Part shown: positions 17,918 through 27,096 of the stretch, piece by piece | Numbering within the stretch: position 1 is the first letter of the stretch | How the letters are laid out: each line of letters starts with the position of its first letter | DNA from: Methanobacterium_B sp963703015 | GTDB lineage: Archaea > Methanobacteriota > Methanobacteria > Methanobacteriales > Methanobacteriaceae | Length of the DNA stretch: 64,000 bases | Reading direction: 5' to 3' | Assembly: GCA_963703015.1 (NCBI GenBank) | Contig: OY969779.1 | Coordinates: 2,542,001-2,606,000, forward strand | Made by a program: the position numbers and the translations under genes | Notes under the pieces: model-generated | Databases searched by the model: none | Told to the model about the DNA's origin: nothing | The model's input: only the letters and a program-made list of their open reading frames with translations

Positions 17918-18000
17918 TGTTATGATTAGTTTGTTAACAAACCATGAGATTTGAATTTATTCGATTAACAAGACCTAATAACGGTGTTAAATTGGAAACT

Positions 18001-18030
18001 TTTAAATAGGATAAAAAAATAACAATTGTT
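18001..18030 (+). promoter_or_regulatory. Promoter and AACAATTGTT operator of metY
   Basis: A TATA-like stretch (tttaaatagg, 18001-18010) is followed by the palindrome at 18021-18030, near the expected transcription start. This leaves a leader of about 145 bases before metY, in which I see no named riboswitch. Confidence 0.68.
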
Positions 18031-18176
18031 ATATTTTCAATTTAGGAAATCTGCACGAATTTTGTGGATGAAACCAACATGAAAATATAAACAAACCCTG
18101 GAGAAAAATATTTAGAGGCATTAAATATTGTTCAACGGGTAAAAAATAGATTTATAAGATTTAGGGAGATAAAAAA

Positions 18177-19499
18177 ATGTCAGAACAAGAAAAAAATAAT
18201 GAAGAATGGCAAGGGCCCGGACTAAGTACCATAGGTTTACATGTGGGACAGGAAGAACCTGATTCTGCAACAGGATCAAGGGCTGTACCAATATACCTCA
18301 CATCATCCTACGTATTTAATGATACAGAACATGCAGCAAATCTTTTTGGACTCAAAGAATTTGGAAACATTTACACCAGGATCATGAATCCAACCACAGA
18401 CATCTTTGAAAAAAGGGTCGCAGCAGTTGAAGGTGGAGCAACAGCACTAGGAGTAGCAAGTGGAATGAGCGCAATCTTCTTGGCAGTGCTAAACGTCTCA
18501 GAACTGGGAGAAAACATAGTATCTGGTGATAACCTCTACGGTGGAACTTACGAACTATTCAACTACACCCTACCAAGACTCGGAAGAACTGTTAAATTCG
18601 TAAACTCTGAAAAACCAGAAGAATTTGAAGCAGCAATTGACGAAAAAACCAGGGCAATCTACGTAGAATCATTAGGAAACCCTAAATTGGATGTACCTGA
18701 CTTTGAAAAGCTTGCAAAAATTGCACACGCTCATAACATACCACTCATAGTAGACAACACATCAACAGTAGGATTACTAAGACCAATTGATTACGGAGCA
18801 GACATCACAGTAATCTCAGCCACCAAATACATTGGGGGACACGGAACATCAATAGGTGGAGTAATAGTTGACTCTGGTAAATTTAACTGGGGTAATGGTA
18901 AATTCCCACAATTCACAGAACCAGATCCAAGTTACCACGGACTCAAATACTGGGAAACATTCGGAGACTTCCCTGGAGCCGGAAACATAGCATTCACAAT
19001 ACGGGCAAGAGTAGTACTTTTAAGGGATTTAGGACCGGCACTCAGTCCATTCAACGCATTCCAATTCTTGCAGGGACTTGAAACACTCGAATTAAGAGTA
19101 TTAAAACATGCAGAAAACGCCATTATAGTAGCAAAGCATCTTAAAAATCATCCAAAAGTATCATGGGTAAACTACCCGGGACTCGAAGAAGACCCAAGAC
19201 ATGAAATAGCCAGTAAATACCTTAAAGGTGGATACGGTGGATTAATAGGATTTGGAATTGAAGGAGGACTAGAATCAGGTAAAAAATTCATAGAAAATGT
19301 GGAATTATTTTCCCACCTTGCAAACATTGGTGACTCAAAAAGCCTGGTTATACACCCAGCATCAACAACACACCAACAGTTAACAAGGGAAGAACAGGAA
19401 GCCACTGGTGTTACAGAGGACTTTGTAAGACTATCCATTGGACTCGAAGATGTTGAAGATATCATAGCAGATATTGATCAGGCACTTTCCAAGATCTAA
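18177..19499 (+). CDS. metY: O-acetylhomoserine aminocarboxypropyltransferase (sulfhydrylase)
   Basis: 440 residues, the normal length for the Cys/Met-metabolism PLP family. The N-terminal GLHVGQEEPDSATGSRAVPIYLTSSY and the PLP lysine K217 in SATKYIGGHGTSIGG identify the MetY branch, which joins O-acetylhomoserine and sulfide (or a protein thiocarboxylate in some species) to make homocysteine. GGGAG precedes the start. metX, which makes its substrate, follows 142 bases downstream on the same strand. The promoter carries the AACAATTGTT operator. Confidence 0.95.
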   Translation: MSEQEKNNEEWQGPGLSTIGLHVGQEEPDSATGSRAVPIYLTSSYVFNDTEHAANLFGLKEFGNIYTRIMNPTTDIFEKRVAAVEGGATALGVASGMSAIFLAVLNVSELGENIVSGDNLYGGTYELFNYTLPRLGRTVKFVNSEKPEEFEAAIDEKTRAIYVESLGNPKLDVPDFEKLAKIAHAHNIPLIVDNTSTVGLLRPIDYGADITVISATKYIGGHGTSIGGVIVDSGKFNWGNGKFPQFTEPDPSYHGLKYWETFGDFPGAGNIAFTIRARVVLLRDLGPALSPFNAFQFLQGLETLELRVLKHAENAIIVAKHLKNHPKVSWVNYPGLEEDPRHEIASKYLKGGYGGLIGFGIEGGLESGKKFIENVELFSHLANIGDSKSLVIHPASTTHQQLTREEQEATGVTEDFVRLSIGLEDVEDIIADIDQALSKI

Positions 19500-19594
19500 T
19501 CCAAAAAACAAATATAACTCTGAAAGAAAAAATATAGGTAAAAAGCCATGTATTTTACACAAAACTATTCAAAGGAAAGAAGATTTAGTTGTAG

Positions 19595-19617
19595 TCCGGA
19601 ATGAGAAATATCCCGGA
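19595..19617 (+). other. Short GC-rich hairpin in the metX leader
   Basis: TCCGG at 19595-19599 can pair with CCGGA at 19613-19617 across a 13-base loop, just upstream of the ribosome binding site (TTAGGAGAAG) and ATG 19642. It could affect metX translation relative to metY, or be incidental. Confidence 0.35.
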
Positions 19618-19641
19618 TGAAATTAGTTTAGGAGAAGAAAT

Positions 19642-21111
19642 ATGAAAAACGAATCCATCGGAATTGTAGAAACCAAGTTTCATTCCATATCCGATGATTT
19701 GATCCTTGAAAGTGGTGAAAAACTTAAAAATGTCCAGATAGCATATGAAACCTATGGTAAACTTAATAAAGAGAAAAGTAATGCCATATTGGTCTGTCAT
19801 GCACTTACAGGGGATTCACATGTTGCAGGTTGGTATGAGGGAGACAAAAAACCAGGTTGGTGGGATGTTATAATAGGTCCTGGCAAGTGCCTGGACACTG
19901 AAAAATATTTCATAATCTGTTCCAATGTCATAGGTGGATGTAAAGGTTCAACTGGACCATCTTCAATCAATCCAGAAACCAACAAACCTTACGGACGTGA
20001 TTTTCCCATAATAACAATTAAGGACATGGTGAATGCCCAGAAAAAATTGGTAAATTCCATGGGCATAACTCAATTGTTCGCTGTAATAGGCGGTTCAATG
20101 GGTGGAATGCAGGTACTACAATGGTGCGTGTCCTATCCAGACATGGTCAGATCAGCCATCCCTATTGCCACCACAGCATTTTCATCCCCTCAGCAAATAG
20201 CTTTTAATGAAGTTGGTAGAAGGGCAATAATATCGGATCCAAACTGGAATAATGGCCAGTACTACGATTCAGAAATTCCAGCAGATGGTTTAGCTCTTGC
20301 AAGGATGATAGCTCATATAACTTACCTAAGTAATGAATCCATGTATCAGAAGTTTGGAAGGAGGCTTCAGGACAAGGAAGACTATGGATTTGACTTTGAA
20401 ACAGACTTCGAAGTCGAAAGCTACCTTCACTATCAGGGAAATTCATTCACGAAACGATTCGATGCTAACTCTTACCTTTACATAACCAAGGCAGTGGATT
20501 ACTTCGATCTTGCAGGGGAAGGTTCCCTTGCAGAAACATTTTACGGTCTTAAAATTAAATTTCTCGTGATATCAGTGGATTCAGATTGGCTCTATCCACC
20601 CTCACTTTCAAGGGATATTGTGATGGGCCTCAATGCCAACGATATAAATGTTAGCTACTGTGAAATTAAGTCAAGTTATGGACATGATGCCTTTTTAATA
20701 GAAGCGGGTCAACTAAATTATCTCATAGCAGGATTTTTATCGGACACCCTTGTTAAGGATGTTATGGCCAAGGAATTTCCAAAGATCAAAGAAAAATCAA
20801 GCATTGAACATGCTGCTGAACTAATGCTCCATGAAAAGGTCACACACCTTCCAGTGGTAACAGACAACAATACCCTCCTTGGTATCGTAACTGCATGGGA
20901 TATTTCAAAATCTGTAGCAAGACACTACACAGAACTTGATGATATCATGACCAAGGATGTTATAGTGGTCAGTCCAGAGGATCCAATAGAACTGGCTGCA
21001 AGGAAGATGAAAAAATATTCAATATCTTCACTGCCTGTTGTGGATGAGTCTGAAACTGTCATAGGTATCGTTACAATGGATCATGTGAGCACCATGATGA
21101 CAGAAAATTAG
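19642..21111 (+). CDS. metX: Homoserine O-acetyltransferase with C-terminal CBS pair
   Basis: 489 residues. The alpha/beta-hydrolase acyltransferase core carries nucleophile S152 (GGSMGGMQ), D315 (SVDSDWLYPP) and H348 (SYGHDAF). After residue about 372 a pair of CBS domains (373-423, 435-487) is fused; typical bacterial MetX ends before this. CBS pairs bind adenosyl ligands such as AMP or SAM, so feedback control of O-acetylhomoserine formation is plausible. It feeds MetY, encoded directly upstream. Confidence 0.93.
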   Translation: MKNESIGIVETKFHSISDDLILESGEKLKNVQIAYETYGKLNKEKSNAILVCHALTGDSHVAGWYEGDKKPGWWDVIIGPGKCLDTEKYFIICSNVIGGCKGSTGPSSINPETNKPYGRDFPIITIKDMVNAQKKLVNSMGITQLFAVIGGSMGGMQVLQWCVSYPDMVRSAIPIATTAFSSPQQIAFNEVGRRAIISDPNWNNGQYYDSEIPADGLALARMIAHITYLSNESMYQKFGRRLQDKEDYGFDFETDFEVESYLHYQGNSFTKRFDANSYLYITKAVDYFDLAGEGSLAETFYGLKIKFLVISVDSDWLYPPSLSRDIVMGLNANDINVSYCEIKSSYGHDAFLIEAGQLNYLIAGFLSDTLVKDVMAKEFPKIKEKSSIEHAAELMLHEKVTHLPVVTDNNTLLGIVTAWDISKSVARHYTELDDIMTKDVIVVSPEDPIELAARKMKKYSISSLPVVDESETVIGIVTMDHVSTMMTEN

Positions 21112-21360
21112 GAATTTAATTTTTTTATTTTCATACAATCAATGATAAAATAACACTATTGTTGGTTTTTGTTTATCGAAACAGTAAAGATATATGATTT
21201 CAATTAATGAAATTTAAAAACTGTTTAGCACTACAAAATCAGTGTGACTAGAAATAATTGTGGAATTTAATGGTTTGAAGGATACAGTTAATTAAATTCC
21301 ATGAATATAACATTTTATTAGAAAGTTATAACATAAAAGGTAATTATTGGCTTAACAAGA

Positions 21361-21382
21361 CTTAAATATAACTATAGTTATA
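21361..21382 (+). promoter_or_regulatory. nifS promoter block with palindrome ATAACTATAGTTAT
   Basis: Twenty-two bases containing a TATA-like box (TTAAATATA) merged with the palindrome ATAACTATAGTTAT (21368-21381). The identical 22 bases occur at 38410-38431 in front of iscU. The arms ATAAC/GTTAT equal those of the AACAATTGTT operators; only the four central bases differ. Confidence 0.75.
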
Positions 21383-21502
21383 AAGTATTTTTAGAGTCTG
21401 AAAAAATATAAAAATTAGGACGATACCAATAACATTTTGAATTTAAAATATGTAGGTGTTATATTTATTATTTTAAATAAAAATTTGAGAGGTTATAAAA
21501 AC

Positions 21503-22666
21503 ATGATTTATATGGATCATTCAGCAACATCACCGGTAGACCCAGAAGTATTTGAAGCAATGAAACCCTACTTTGTTGATTCCTTTGGAAATGCATCAAC
21601 ACTATACTCCCTTGGAAGAGAAGGAAAAATGGCCATGGAAGCAGCAAGGATTGAGGTAGCGTCTTTGATCAATGCAGAACCCAAAGAAATAATATTCACA
21701 AGTGGCGGAACAGAATCCGACAACTTAGCAATCAAAGGAACAGCCTACAAACTCAAAAACAAAGGAAATCATATAATAACCACCAACATCGAACACCCTG
21801 CAGTGGATGAAACCTGCAAGTACCTAGAAAAAAACGGATTCAAGGTAACCTACCTACCAGTGGGAGAAGATGGAATCATCAAGATCGATGATCTAAAGGC
21901 TGCCATCACCGATGAAACCATACTCATAACTGTAATGCATGCAAACAACGAAATTGGAACCATCCAACCAATAGAAGAAATTGGTAAGATAGCAAGCGAG
22001 AAAAAAATCTACTTCCACACAGATGCAGTTCAAACCGTTGGAAAAATACCTGTGGATGTCAAGAAAATGAATGTGGACATGCTATCACTCTCCTCACACA
22101 AACTCTACGGACCCAAGGGAGTTGGAGCATTGTACATCAAAAAAGGTGTTAGAATCGAACCATTACTCCACGGTGGAGGCCACGAAAGGGGACTAAGACC
22201 CGGAACAGAAAATGTGGCTGGAATTGTTGGACTGGGAAAGGCATGTTCAATTGCCAAAGTAAGCCAAGAAACAGATGCACAAAAACTCACAAACCTCCGG
22301 AACAAATTAGTAGATGGAGTACTGAACTCCATAGAAGAATCGTACCTTAACGGTGACAGAACCAAAAGACTTCCAAACAATGCAAACTTCAGATTCACAG
22401 GAATTGAAGGCGAATCCCTCATACTCCATCTAGATACCAAGGGAATAGCAGCATCAACAGGTTCAGCATGTTCATCCACCAAACTCGAAGCTTCCCATGT
22501 TTTAACAGCCATAGGACTCAAGGAAGTTGAAGCCCATGGATCACTCAGAATAAGCCTGGGACATGAAAACACTGAAGAAGACATTGAATATGCAATAAAA
22601 GCCATAAGCGAAGTAGTGGCACAATTAAGACAAATGTCTCCACTATGGTGCGCAAAAGGGAATTAA
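21503..22666 (+). CDS. nifS: Cysteine desulfurase (NifS/IscS)
   Basis: 387 residues from ATG 21503, preceded by GAGAGGTT (21487-21494); an upstream in-frame start at 21437 would add a non-homologous stretch. PLP lysine K200 lies in SLSSHKLYGPKG, and the catalytic cysteine C323 lies in STGSACSSTKLEASHVL, the short-loop group-II-like signature of NifS/IscS. It removes sulfur from cysteine for Fe-S clusters and thiolation. The final codons (LWCAKGN) lie within a direct repeat whose second copy is at 23383, on the far side of an integrase relic. It shares its promoter element with iscU. Confidence 0.95.
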   Translation: MIYMDHSATSPVDPEVFEAMKPYFVDSFGNASTLYSLGREGKMAMEAARIEVASLINAEPKEIIFTSGGTESDNLAIKGTAYKLKNKGNHIITTNIEHPAVDETCKYLEKNGFKVTYLPVGEDGIIKIDDLKAAITDETILITVMHANNEIGTIQPIEEIGKIASEKKIYFHTDAVQTVGKIPVDVKKMNVDMLSLSSHKLYGPKGVGALYIKKGVRIEPLLHGGGHERGLRPGTENVAGIVGLGKACSIAKVSQETDAQKLTNLRNKLVDGVLNSIEESYLNGDRTKRLPNNANFRFTGIEGESLILHLDTKGIAASTGSACSSTKLEASHVLTAIGLKEVEAHGSLRISLGHENTEEDIEYAIKAISEVVAQLRQMSPLWCAKGN

Positions 22667-22686
22667 ATTTCCTATTACTATTTTTT
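22642..22686 (+). repeat. Left copy of direct repeat spanning the nifS 3' end (possible attachment site)
   Basis: Begins ACTATGGTGCG in the last codons of nifS and continues through the stop codon and a TTTCCTATT...CTATTTTT tail. The right copy is at 23383-23427. The two align over about 45 bases with a few substitutions and one single-base gap. Confidence 0.65.
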
Positions 22687-22758
22687 TTTTAATTTGGACT
22701 AAAATGTCCCCATTACATTAGAAATATAACCCATAATTTTATACAATAGTTCGTATAA

Positions 22759-23060
22759 TCGTCTTTTCTGAACACTAATGACCTCCAAGGAGATAAAGTC
22801 TTTGAGGACTATTTAGATGATAGAAGAATAAAAGAAAGAACTATGGAAGTTTATTCTTCTCACATGCTGAAATATTGCAATGTTACAAGTATAATAAAAT
22901 TAGTTAAATCCAATTACGCCTTAAATGAGGAGTTTTGTGTGAAACAAACAAAAGGAATAGTGATGAGTTTAATAAAATCCAGTTTAGTTTAGAATTACAA
23001 AGGACCGACGCTTTGCTTAGAATTGCCAATGCACTTGAAATTATTGCATCAAAAAAATAA
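22759..23060 (+). pseudogene. Tyrosine-recombinase (integrase) remnant
   Basis: Frame 22759-22992 (no good start codon) encodes FEDYLDDRRIKERTMEVYSS followed by HMLKYCNVT, the pattern of the N-terminal core-binding domain of phage-type integrases (Y-L-x-x-R...T...Y). A second frame, about 22932-23060, continues with coding-like text (FSLELQRTDALLRIANALEIIASKK), so a frameshift separates the two. No catalytic R-H-R-Y domain remains. It lies between the direct repeats at 22642 and 23383, as expected of a decayed integrated element. Confidence 0.55.
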
Positions 23061-23117
23061 TTTAATACTTTTTTTAATTTTTTAGGGGTTTAGGAGCTCC
23101 CGGATAGGAACTCCATA

Positions 23118-23136
23118 GTCTTGTGACTAGCAAGAC
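23118..23136 (+). other. Hairpin GTCTTG/CAAGAC within the integration remnant
   Basis: GTCTTG (23118-23123) pairs perfectly with CAAGAC (23131-23136) around a 7-base loop. It lies in the non-coding part of the element between the integrase relic and the right repeat. Its role is unknown. The rest of 23061-23382 shows no gene I can support. Confidence 0.35.
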
Positions 23137-23382
23137 AACTATACTATATTATACATGTTATAAAAAGACTTTGGATTTTCCTAAAAACTCCTAAGAAAAA
23201 AGGAGATATTGAAAAACTATTATAATATAACATTATTGGAAATAATAGGACTTATTCATCAGCACTGATGATTCCACAGAAGACGATACTTAGGAGATCT
23301 TCCAAAATTTTGATATTTTTTTATTACTTATTTTAATAAGAAGCATGTCGTTTTACACTCTAAATAAGACAGATCCTTATTA

Positions 23383-23427
23383 ACTATGGTGCGTGAAAGG
23401 GGATTAGTTTCCTATTTTTCTATTTTT
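23383..23427 (+). repeat. Right copy of the nifS-end direct repeat
   Basis: ACTATGGTGCGTGAAAGG starts a stretch that in frame still encodes L-W-C-V-K-G-D-stop, matching the end of NifS (L-W-C-A-K-G-N-stop), followed by the same TTTCCTATTTTTC tail. It looks like a displaced original 3' end of nifS, i.e. the far attachment site of the element. Confidence 0.65.
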
Positions 23428-23509
23428 AAATAAAAAAAAGTATCTAGAATACATATCAATTCAAAAACTCTTTAATATTTTGAATTCTTTGTCCTATATC
23501 CTAGTTTAT

Positions 23510-24388
23510 TCATGGTTTACGAATCAAAAATTCAGCCACACCATAACCTTCCTTATTCTCCCAGTTATATTTAGAAATGGTTTCAATGAGTAGCATTCTC
23601 TCATCAACAGGTATCATTCCAAATCTTATAACCTCCCCAGTTACAGTGTATTGGGAACCCTTTTTATCAAAAAGTTCCATACTGAACTTTGAAGGCAGTC
23701 CATTATTATACTCCAAATCTATTTCTGATTTTATTAAAGGTTCATTAACAGAATTTGTATAGAAATAACCCGCATCTATATCTCCCTCTTCCACAGAAAG
23801 CTTGGTTATATTAAATGCTTCTTCATTTGAAAATTCTGAATTGATCCACATCCACATTTTAGGCGATTCCCAGGCCCTTACACCCAGACTCAGATCCCTT
23901 TCACCTAAAGCATCAATATCATGGGATTCTGCATCAATACTAATTTTTCCTGAAGCCCTGCCAAATTGTTCATAATGTTCACTTGCTACATTTGATGACA
24001 TTTCCGTCTGTTTTTCATCCACGCAGTTAACATAATCCATCACAGGATTCAATGCTTCCCATGTAACATCCATCTTAACCTTAAATTCATCAGGAACCTT
24101 GGAAAGGGGATCAAATATTGAACCATCGTATTTAAGTTCCCATATTCCGTTTTTCAGTTCTTTAAATTTCAATCCTGCAATGCTAAGTGGATTATCATCA
24201 CAAGGTGTTTCTAACTTTATACCTGCCACGAGTTTTGGAGACATGATAAAGAAAAACATTGATTTCTCATTTTTGTTTACTTTGTTTCCTATCCTCATAA
24301 ACGCAGTTAGATCATTAGTTTTATCATGAAAATTGAAGTAGTAGCTTTCATTCCATTCGTCATGTTTCTTTAAAGATTCTAGATCCAT
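23510..24388 (-). CDS. Conserved hypothetical protein (DUF7064/7065-like beta protein)
   Basis: 292 residues, soluble and beta-rich. The motif ALGERDLSLGVRAWESPKMWMWINSEF resembles the GxRDxSWGxRxW region of lipocalin-like DUF7064/7065 proteins often encoded beside PEP-utilising enzymes. It overlaps the upstream PEP-synthase-like gene by one base (TAATG), so the two are translationally coupled and probably work in the same reaction, on an unknown and possibly hydrophobic substrate. The family assignment is from memory of the motif and moderate in certainty. Confidence 0.65.
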   Translation of the reverse strand: MDLESLKKHDEWNESYYFNFHDKTNDLTAFMRIGNKVNKNEKSMFFFIMSPKLVAGIKLETPCDDNPLSIAGLKFKELKNGIWELKYDGSIFDPLSKVPDEFKVKMDVTWEALNPVMDYVNCVDEKQTEMSSNVASEHYEQFGRASGKISIDAESHDIDALGERDLSLGVRAWESPKMWMWINSEFSNEEAFNITKLSVEEGDIDAGYFYTNSVNEPLIKSEIDLEYNNGLPSKFSMELFDKKGSQYTVTGEVIRFGMIPVDERMLLIETISKYNWENKEGYGVAEFLIRKP

Positions 24389-27096
24389 TAAACCAACTCC
24401 TCTTTATTTTTATAAACAACTCCCTCATTACCATCCACAACAATTTCTTCACCAGTTTTGAAAAGTTCAGTTGCTCCCTTTACAGCTGTAACTGCAGGTA
24501 TTCTGTATTCACGTGAAATCACTGCCCCATGGGATAATATTCCCCCAGTTTCAGTAATAAGTGCTCCAATTTTTGAAAATACTGCTGTCCAAGCAGGATC
24601 GGTGTTGCTTGCAATTAATATTTCATTATCTTCAAGCTTGGATAATTCTCTGATAGATTCCACCACACGAACTTTGCCCTTAAATATTCCTGGACTTGCA
24701 GCTGCACCGTAAACTGCATTTTCATCATATTCCATTACAGTATCATCAAATTCAATACCGTTTTTCAAGAATTTAGGTGGTAAAATTGATTTGTATCTAT
24801 AAAATTCTTTTTTTCGTCTGGATATGTCATCCATCAATTTTGATTCGTTTAGTTGGGATCGTTTTGACTTATCTGACTGGAAATTGGTCATTAATTCTGT
24901 TTCATAGAGGAAAAACACGTCATTGGTTTCATTTAGAACATTTCTTTGTACTAAACGGTTTCCCATTTCAAGTAACATTAACCTCTGACGAAATAGGATA
25001 TGATCTAAATAAAATCTCTGATTTTCCCGGAATGTTAAGTAAGTTTGGGCTAGTTTAAGCACTTTAATAAATATTTTAGATTTAAACAATCCTAATTTTT
25101 GATTTTTAATCCTTTGAATAACCAGTTTTTCTGTTTGTATCCTGTTTTCTCTGCTTTCTTCTTCTTTTTTTCGTAAATTGAGATCAGATGAGGATAACAA
25201 TTTGATCACATCTAAAACATAGGCTTCATCTTCCTTCCATCTAGGGTAAAAAATTTCCCGGGTGTTGGATCTGTGCCCATAATCCTTTATAAACAAATCA
25301 AAGCGGGTTTTAAAATTAGAATTAAATGCTATGATATCTTTGATTTCTGCGCCAGTTAAACTGTTTAAATCTTTCTTGGAATCTATTTTTGACATTAAAT
25401 ATTTGTCTTCCCTTAAAATTTTGGCTAGATCAGAAAACTTTATGTTCATTTCAACTGTTTTGTTGTTTTTCAATCCTGAAATGAGTGCTGCGTAGTAGGT
25501 TCCATTGGTATCATCCAACCATTTAACCAGCCAATTTTTGATCATTAAATTGGTTGCAATGGAATGGGAAACCATACCGTACCGTATCAGTTGGTAGTGT
25601 TTGATCCCTGAGGTTTCTATGTCTTTGTAAAGTGATAGGAGTTCAGTATCAGTTAAACTTGTTAAATCGACTTTATCGAAGTAATCACATTTTTCCATAA
25701 ATGATTTGGCCCATTTTTTATAGGCCTTATCTGTTTTATGCATCATTCCATCAGGGTCACGAATAGCAACTAACAACTGTGAAATCAGCGTTTTATGAAT
25801 TAGAGTGGGGTACTCTGATATCCTTTGTTGATCCTTCAATGGAAAATAGTTTAAAAGTTCTTTAGATCGTGCAAATTTTGGATAGTAAGAAAAGGCTTTT
25901 TCTAACACCCAACTATTGAAGTAAACCCTTGATTTGTGTAGTTTTAATAGTTTGGTGTCGATGAGATCGGTGTATCCCATTATTTTTGCACCTTCATGGT
26001 TAACGTAGTCTGTGAGCATTTTACCCATGACATCGTAAAATAGAGGTGTGGTTGCATCTGCCCAATATTCATCTCCATATGCTCGGGTCCATAAAATATC
26101 ATCCTTCTCTGAACTTGCTGTGAGAGTTGTTACAGGTCTTGATTGTAGGATGTAAATGGTACATTTATCATCAGGGCTTGTTTCATTAAATTCCAATGCC
26201 CATTCTATGTCTTGTGGTACACCAAAATATTTCTCGAGTTCCATTCCAATATCTGCTAATACCAAAAGAATATCATTGTTTAGGCTTGATTTTTTTCCAT
26301 CAACCTCATCAATATCCTTCAATGTATTTCTACCATTTAAAAGAAAATAGCCCTTCTTCTTTGTTTTTATTGTCTGTTTCTTAATGTTTCTATGTCTATC
26401 TAAAACATAGGTGTCTGGTGTTACTATTCCTGATGCAATGGCTTCCCCAAGTCCGTAGGTAGATTCTATCACAATATCATCGGTACCGTAAATTGGGTCT
26501 GCTGTAAATGTAACTCCACTAACATCGGCATTTACCATTTTCTGTACAAGAACAGCTATTCCCGCTGCTTCTAAATCAGTGTCTAAATGTCCTATGGAAG
26601 AGTCGTGTCTGTATTTGATGGCATGATCATTCCAGTAAGATGCCCAGCATTCAATGAGGTTTTCAATGATATCTTCCTTACCCACATACAGAAAACTATC
26701 TAACTGTCCTGCAAAACTGGCATCTTCCAGATCCTCAGCTAATGCGGAGGATCTTACGGCATAATATCCCTCTGGAAGGTTTTTTATTTGGTCTTGAATT
26801 TCATTTAGAAGATCTTTTGGCAAGTCTTTAGATTTTATCAAGTTTTTAATCAACTTAGATCCTATGTAAATTGAATTTTCATTGTTATAATTTATAGAAT
26901 CAAGTATTGAAGCTATTTCAGATTCTAATTCTTCTTTAATAAAATAATCATAAGCTTCGACAGAAACAATGAATGCCATGGGAATATTGTAACCAACGGC
27001 TGATAATTTGGATAGATTTAATGCTTTACCACCAACCTTTTCCATTGGCAAGTCATCTTCGTTAAGAAGCATTGTATAATTCGTTTTATCTATCAT
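24388..27096 (-). CDS. PEP synthase-like / rifampin-phosphotransferase-like enzyme
   Basis: 902 residues from ATG 27096, which follows GGAAGGG; the open frame extends to 27225, but that part is hydrophobic filler. An N-terminal ATP-grasp (PEP/pyruvate-binding) domain (about 1-330) contains KVGGKALNLSKL and YYAVRSSALAEDLEDASFAGQLDSFL. A long helical middle follows, then a C-terminal swivelling His domain with GGILSHGAVISREYRIPAV, whose His carries phosphate. This is the architecture of enzymes that split ATP and transfer a phosphate to a bound substrate. The large middle domain differs from true PEP synthase, so the substrate is probably not pyruvate. It is coupled to the gene at 23510. Confidence 0.83.
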   Translation of the reverse strand: MIDKTNYTMLLNEDDLPMEKVGGKALNLSKLSAVGYNIPMAFIVSVEAYDYFIKEELESEIASILDSINYNNENSIYIGSKLIKNLIKSKDLPKDLLNEIQDQIKNLPEGYYAVRSSALAEDLEDASFAGQLDSFLYVGKEDIIENLIECWASYWNDHAIKYRHDSSIGHLDTDLEAAGIAVLVQKMVNADVSGVTFTADPIYGTDDIVIESTYGLGEAIASGIVTPDTYVLDRHRNIKKQTIKTKKKGYFLLNGRNTLKDIDEVDGKKSSLNNDILLVLADIGMELEKYFGVPQDIEWALEFNETSPDDKCTIYILQSRPVTTLTASSEKDDILWTRAYGDEYWADATTPLFYDVMGKMLTDYVNHEGAKIMGYTDLIDTKLLKLHKSRVYFNSWVLEKAFSYYPKFARSKELLNYFPLKDQQRISEYPTLIHKTLISQLLVAIRDPDGMMHKTDKAYKKWAKSFMEKCDYFDKVDLTSLTDTELLSLYKDIETSGIKHYQLIRYGMVSHSIATNLMIKNWLVKWLDDTNGTYYAALISGLKNNKTVEMNIKFSDLAKILREDKYLMSKIDSKKDLNSLTGAEIKDIIAFNSNFKTRFDLFIKDYGHRSNTREIFYPRWKEDEAYVLDVIKLLSSSDLNLRKKEEESRENRIQTEKLVIQRIKNQKLGLFKSKIFIKVLKLAQTYLTFRENQRFYLDHILFRQRLMLLEMGNRLVQRNVLNETNDVFFLYETELMTNFQSDKSKRSQLNESKLMDDISRRKKEFYRYKSILPPKFLKNGIEFDDTVMEYDENAVYGAAASPGIFKGKVRVVESIRELSKLEDNEILIASNTDPAWTAVFSKIGALITETGGILSHGAVISREYRIPAVTAVKGATELFKTGEEIVVDGNEGVVYKNKEELV

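Noticed and set aside
17931..17940. TTGTTAACAA palindrome as another regulon site
   Set aside because: It has a different order of half-sites (GTT before AAC) and lies upstream of the TATA box; it may be incidental in A/T-rich DNA.
21437..21502. Longer nifS N-terminus starting at 21437
   Set aside because: The extra residues are unlike NifS proteins, and the ribosome binding site GAGAGGTT fits the ATG at 21503.
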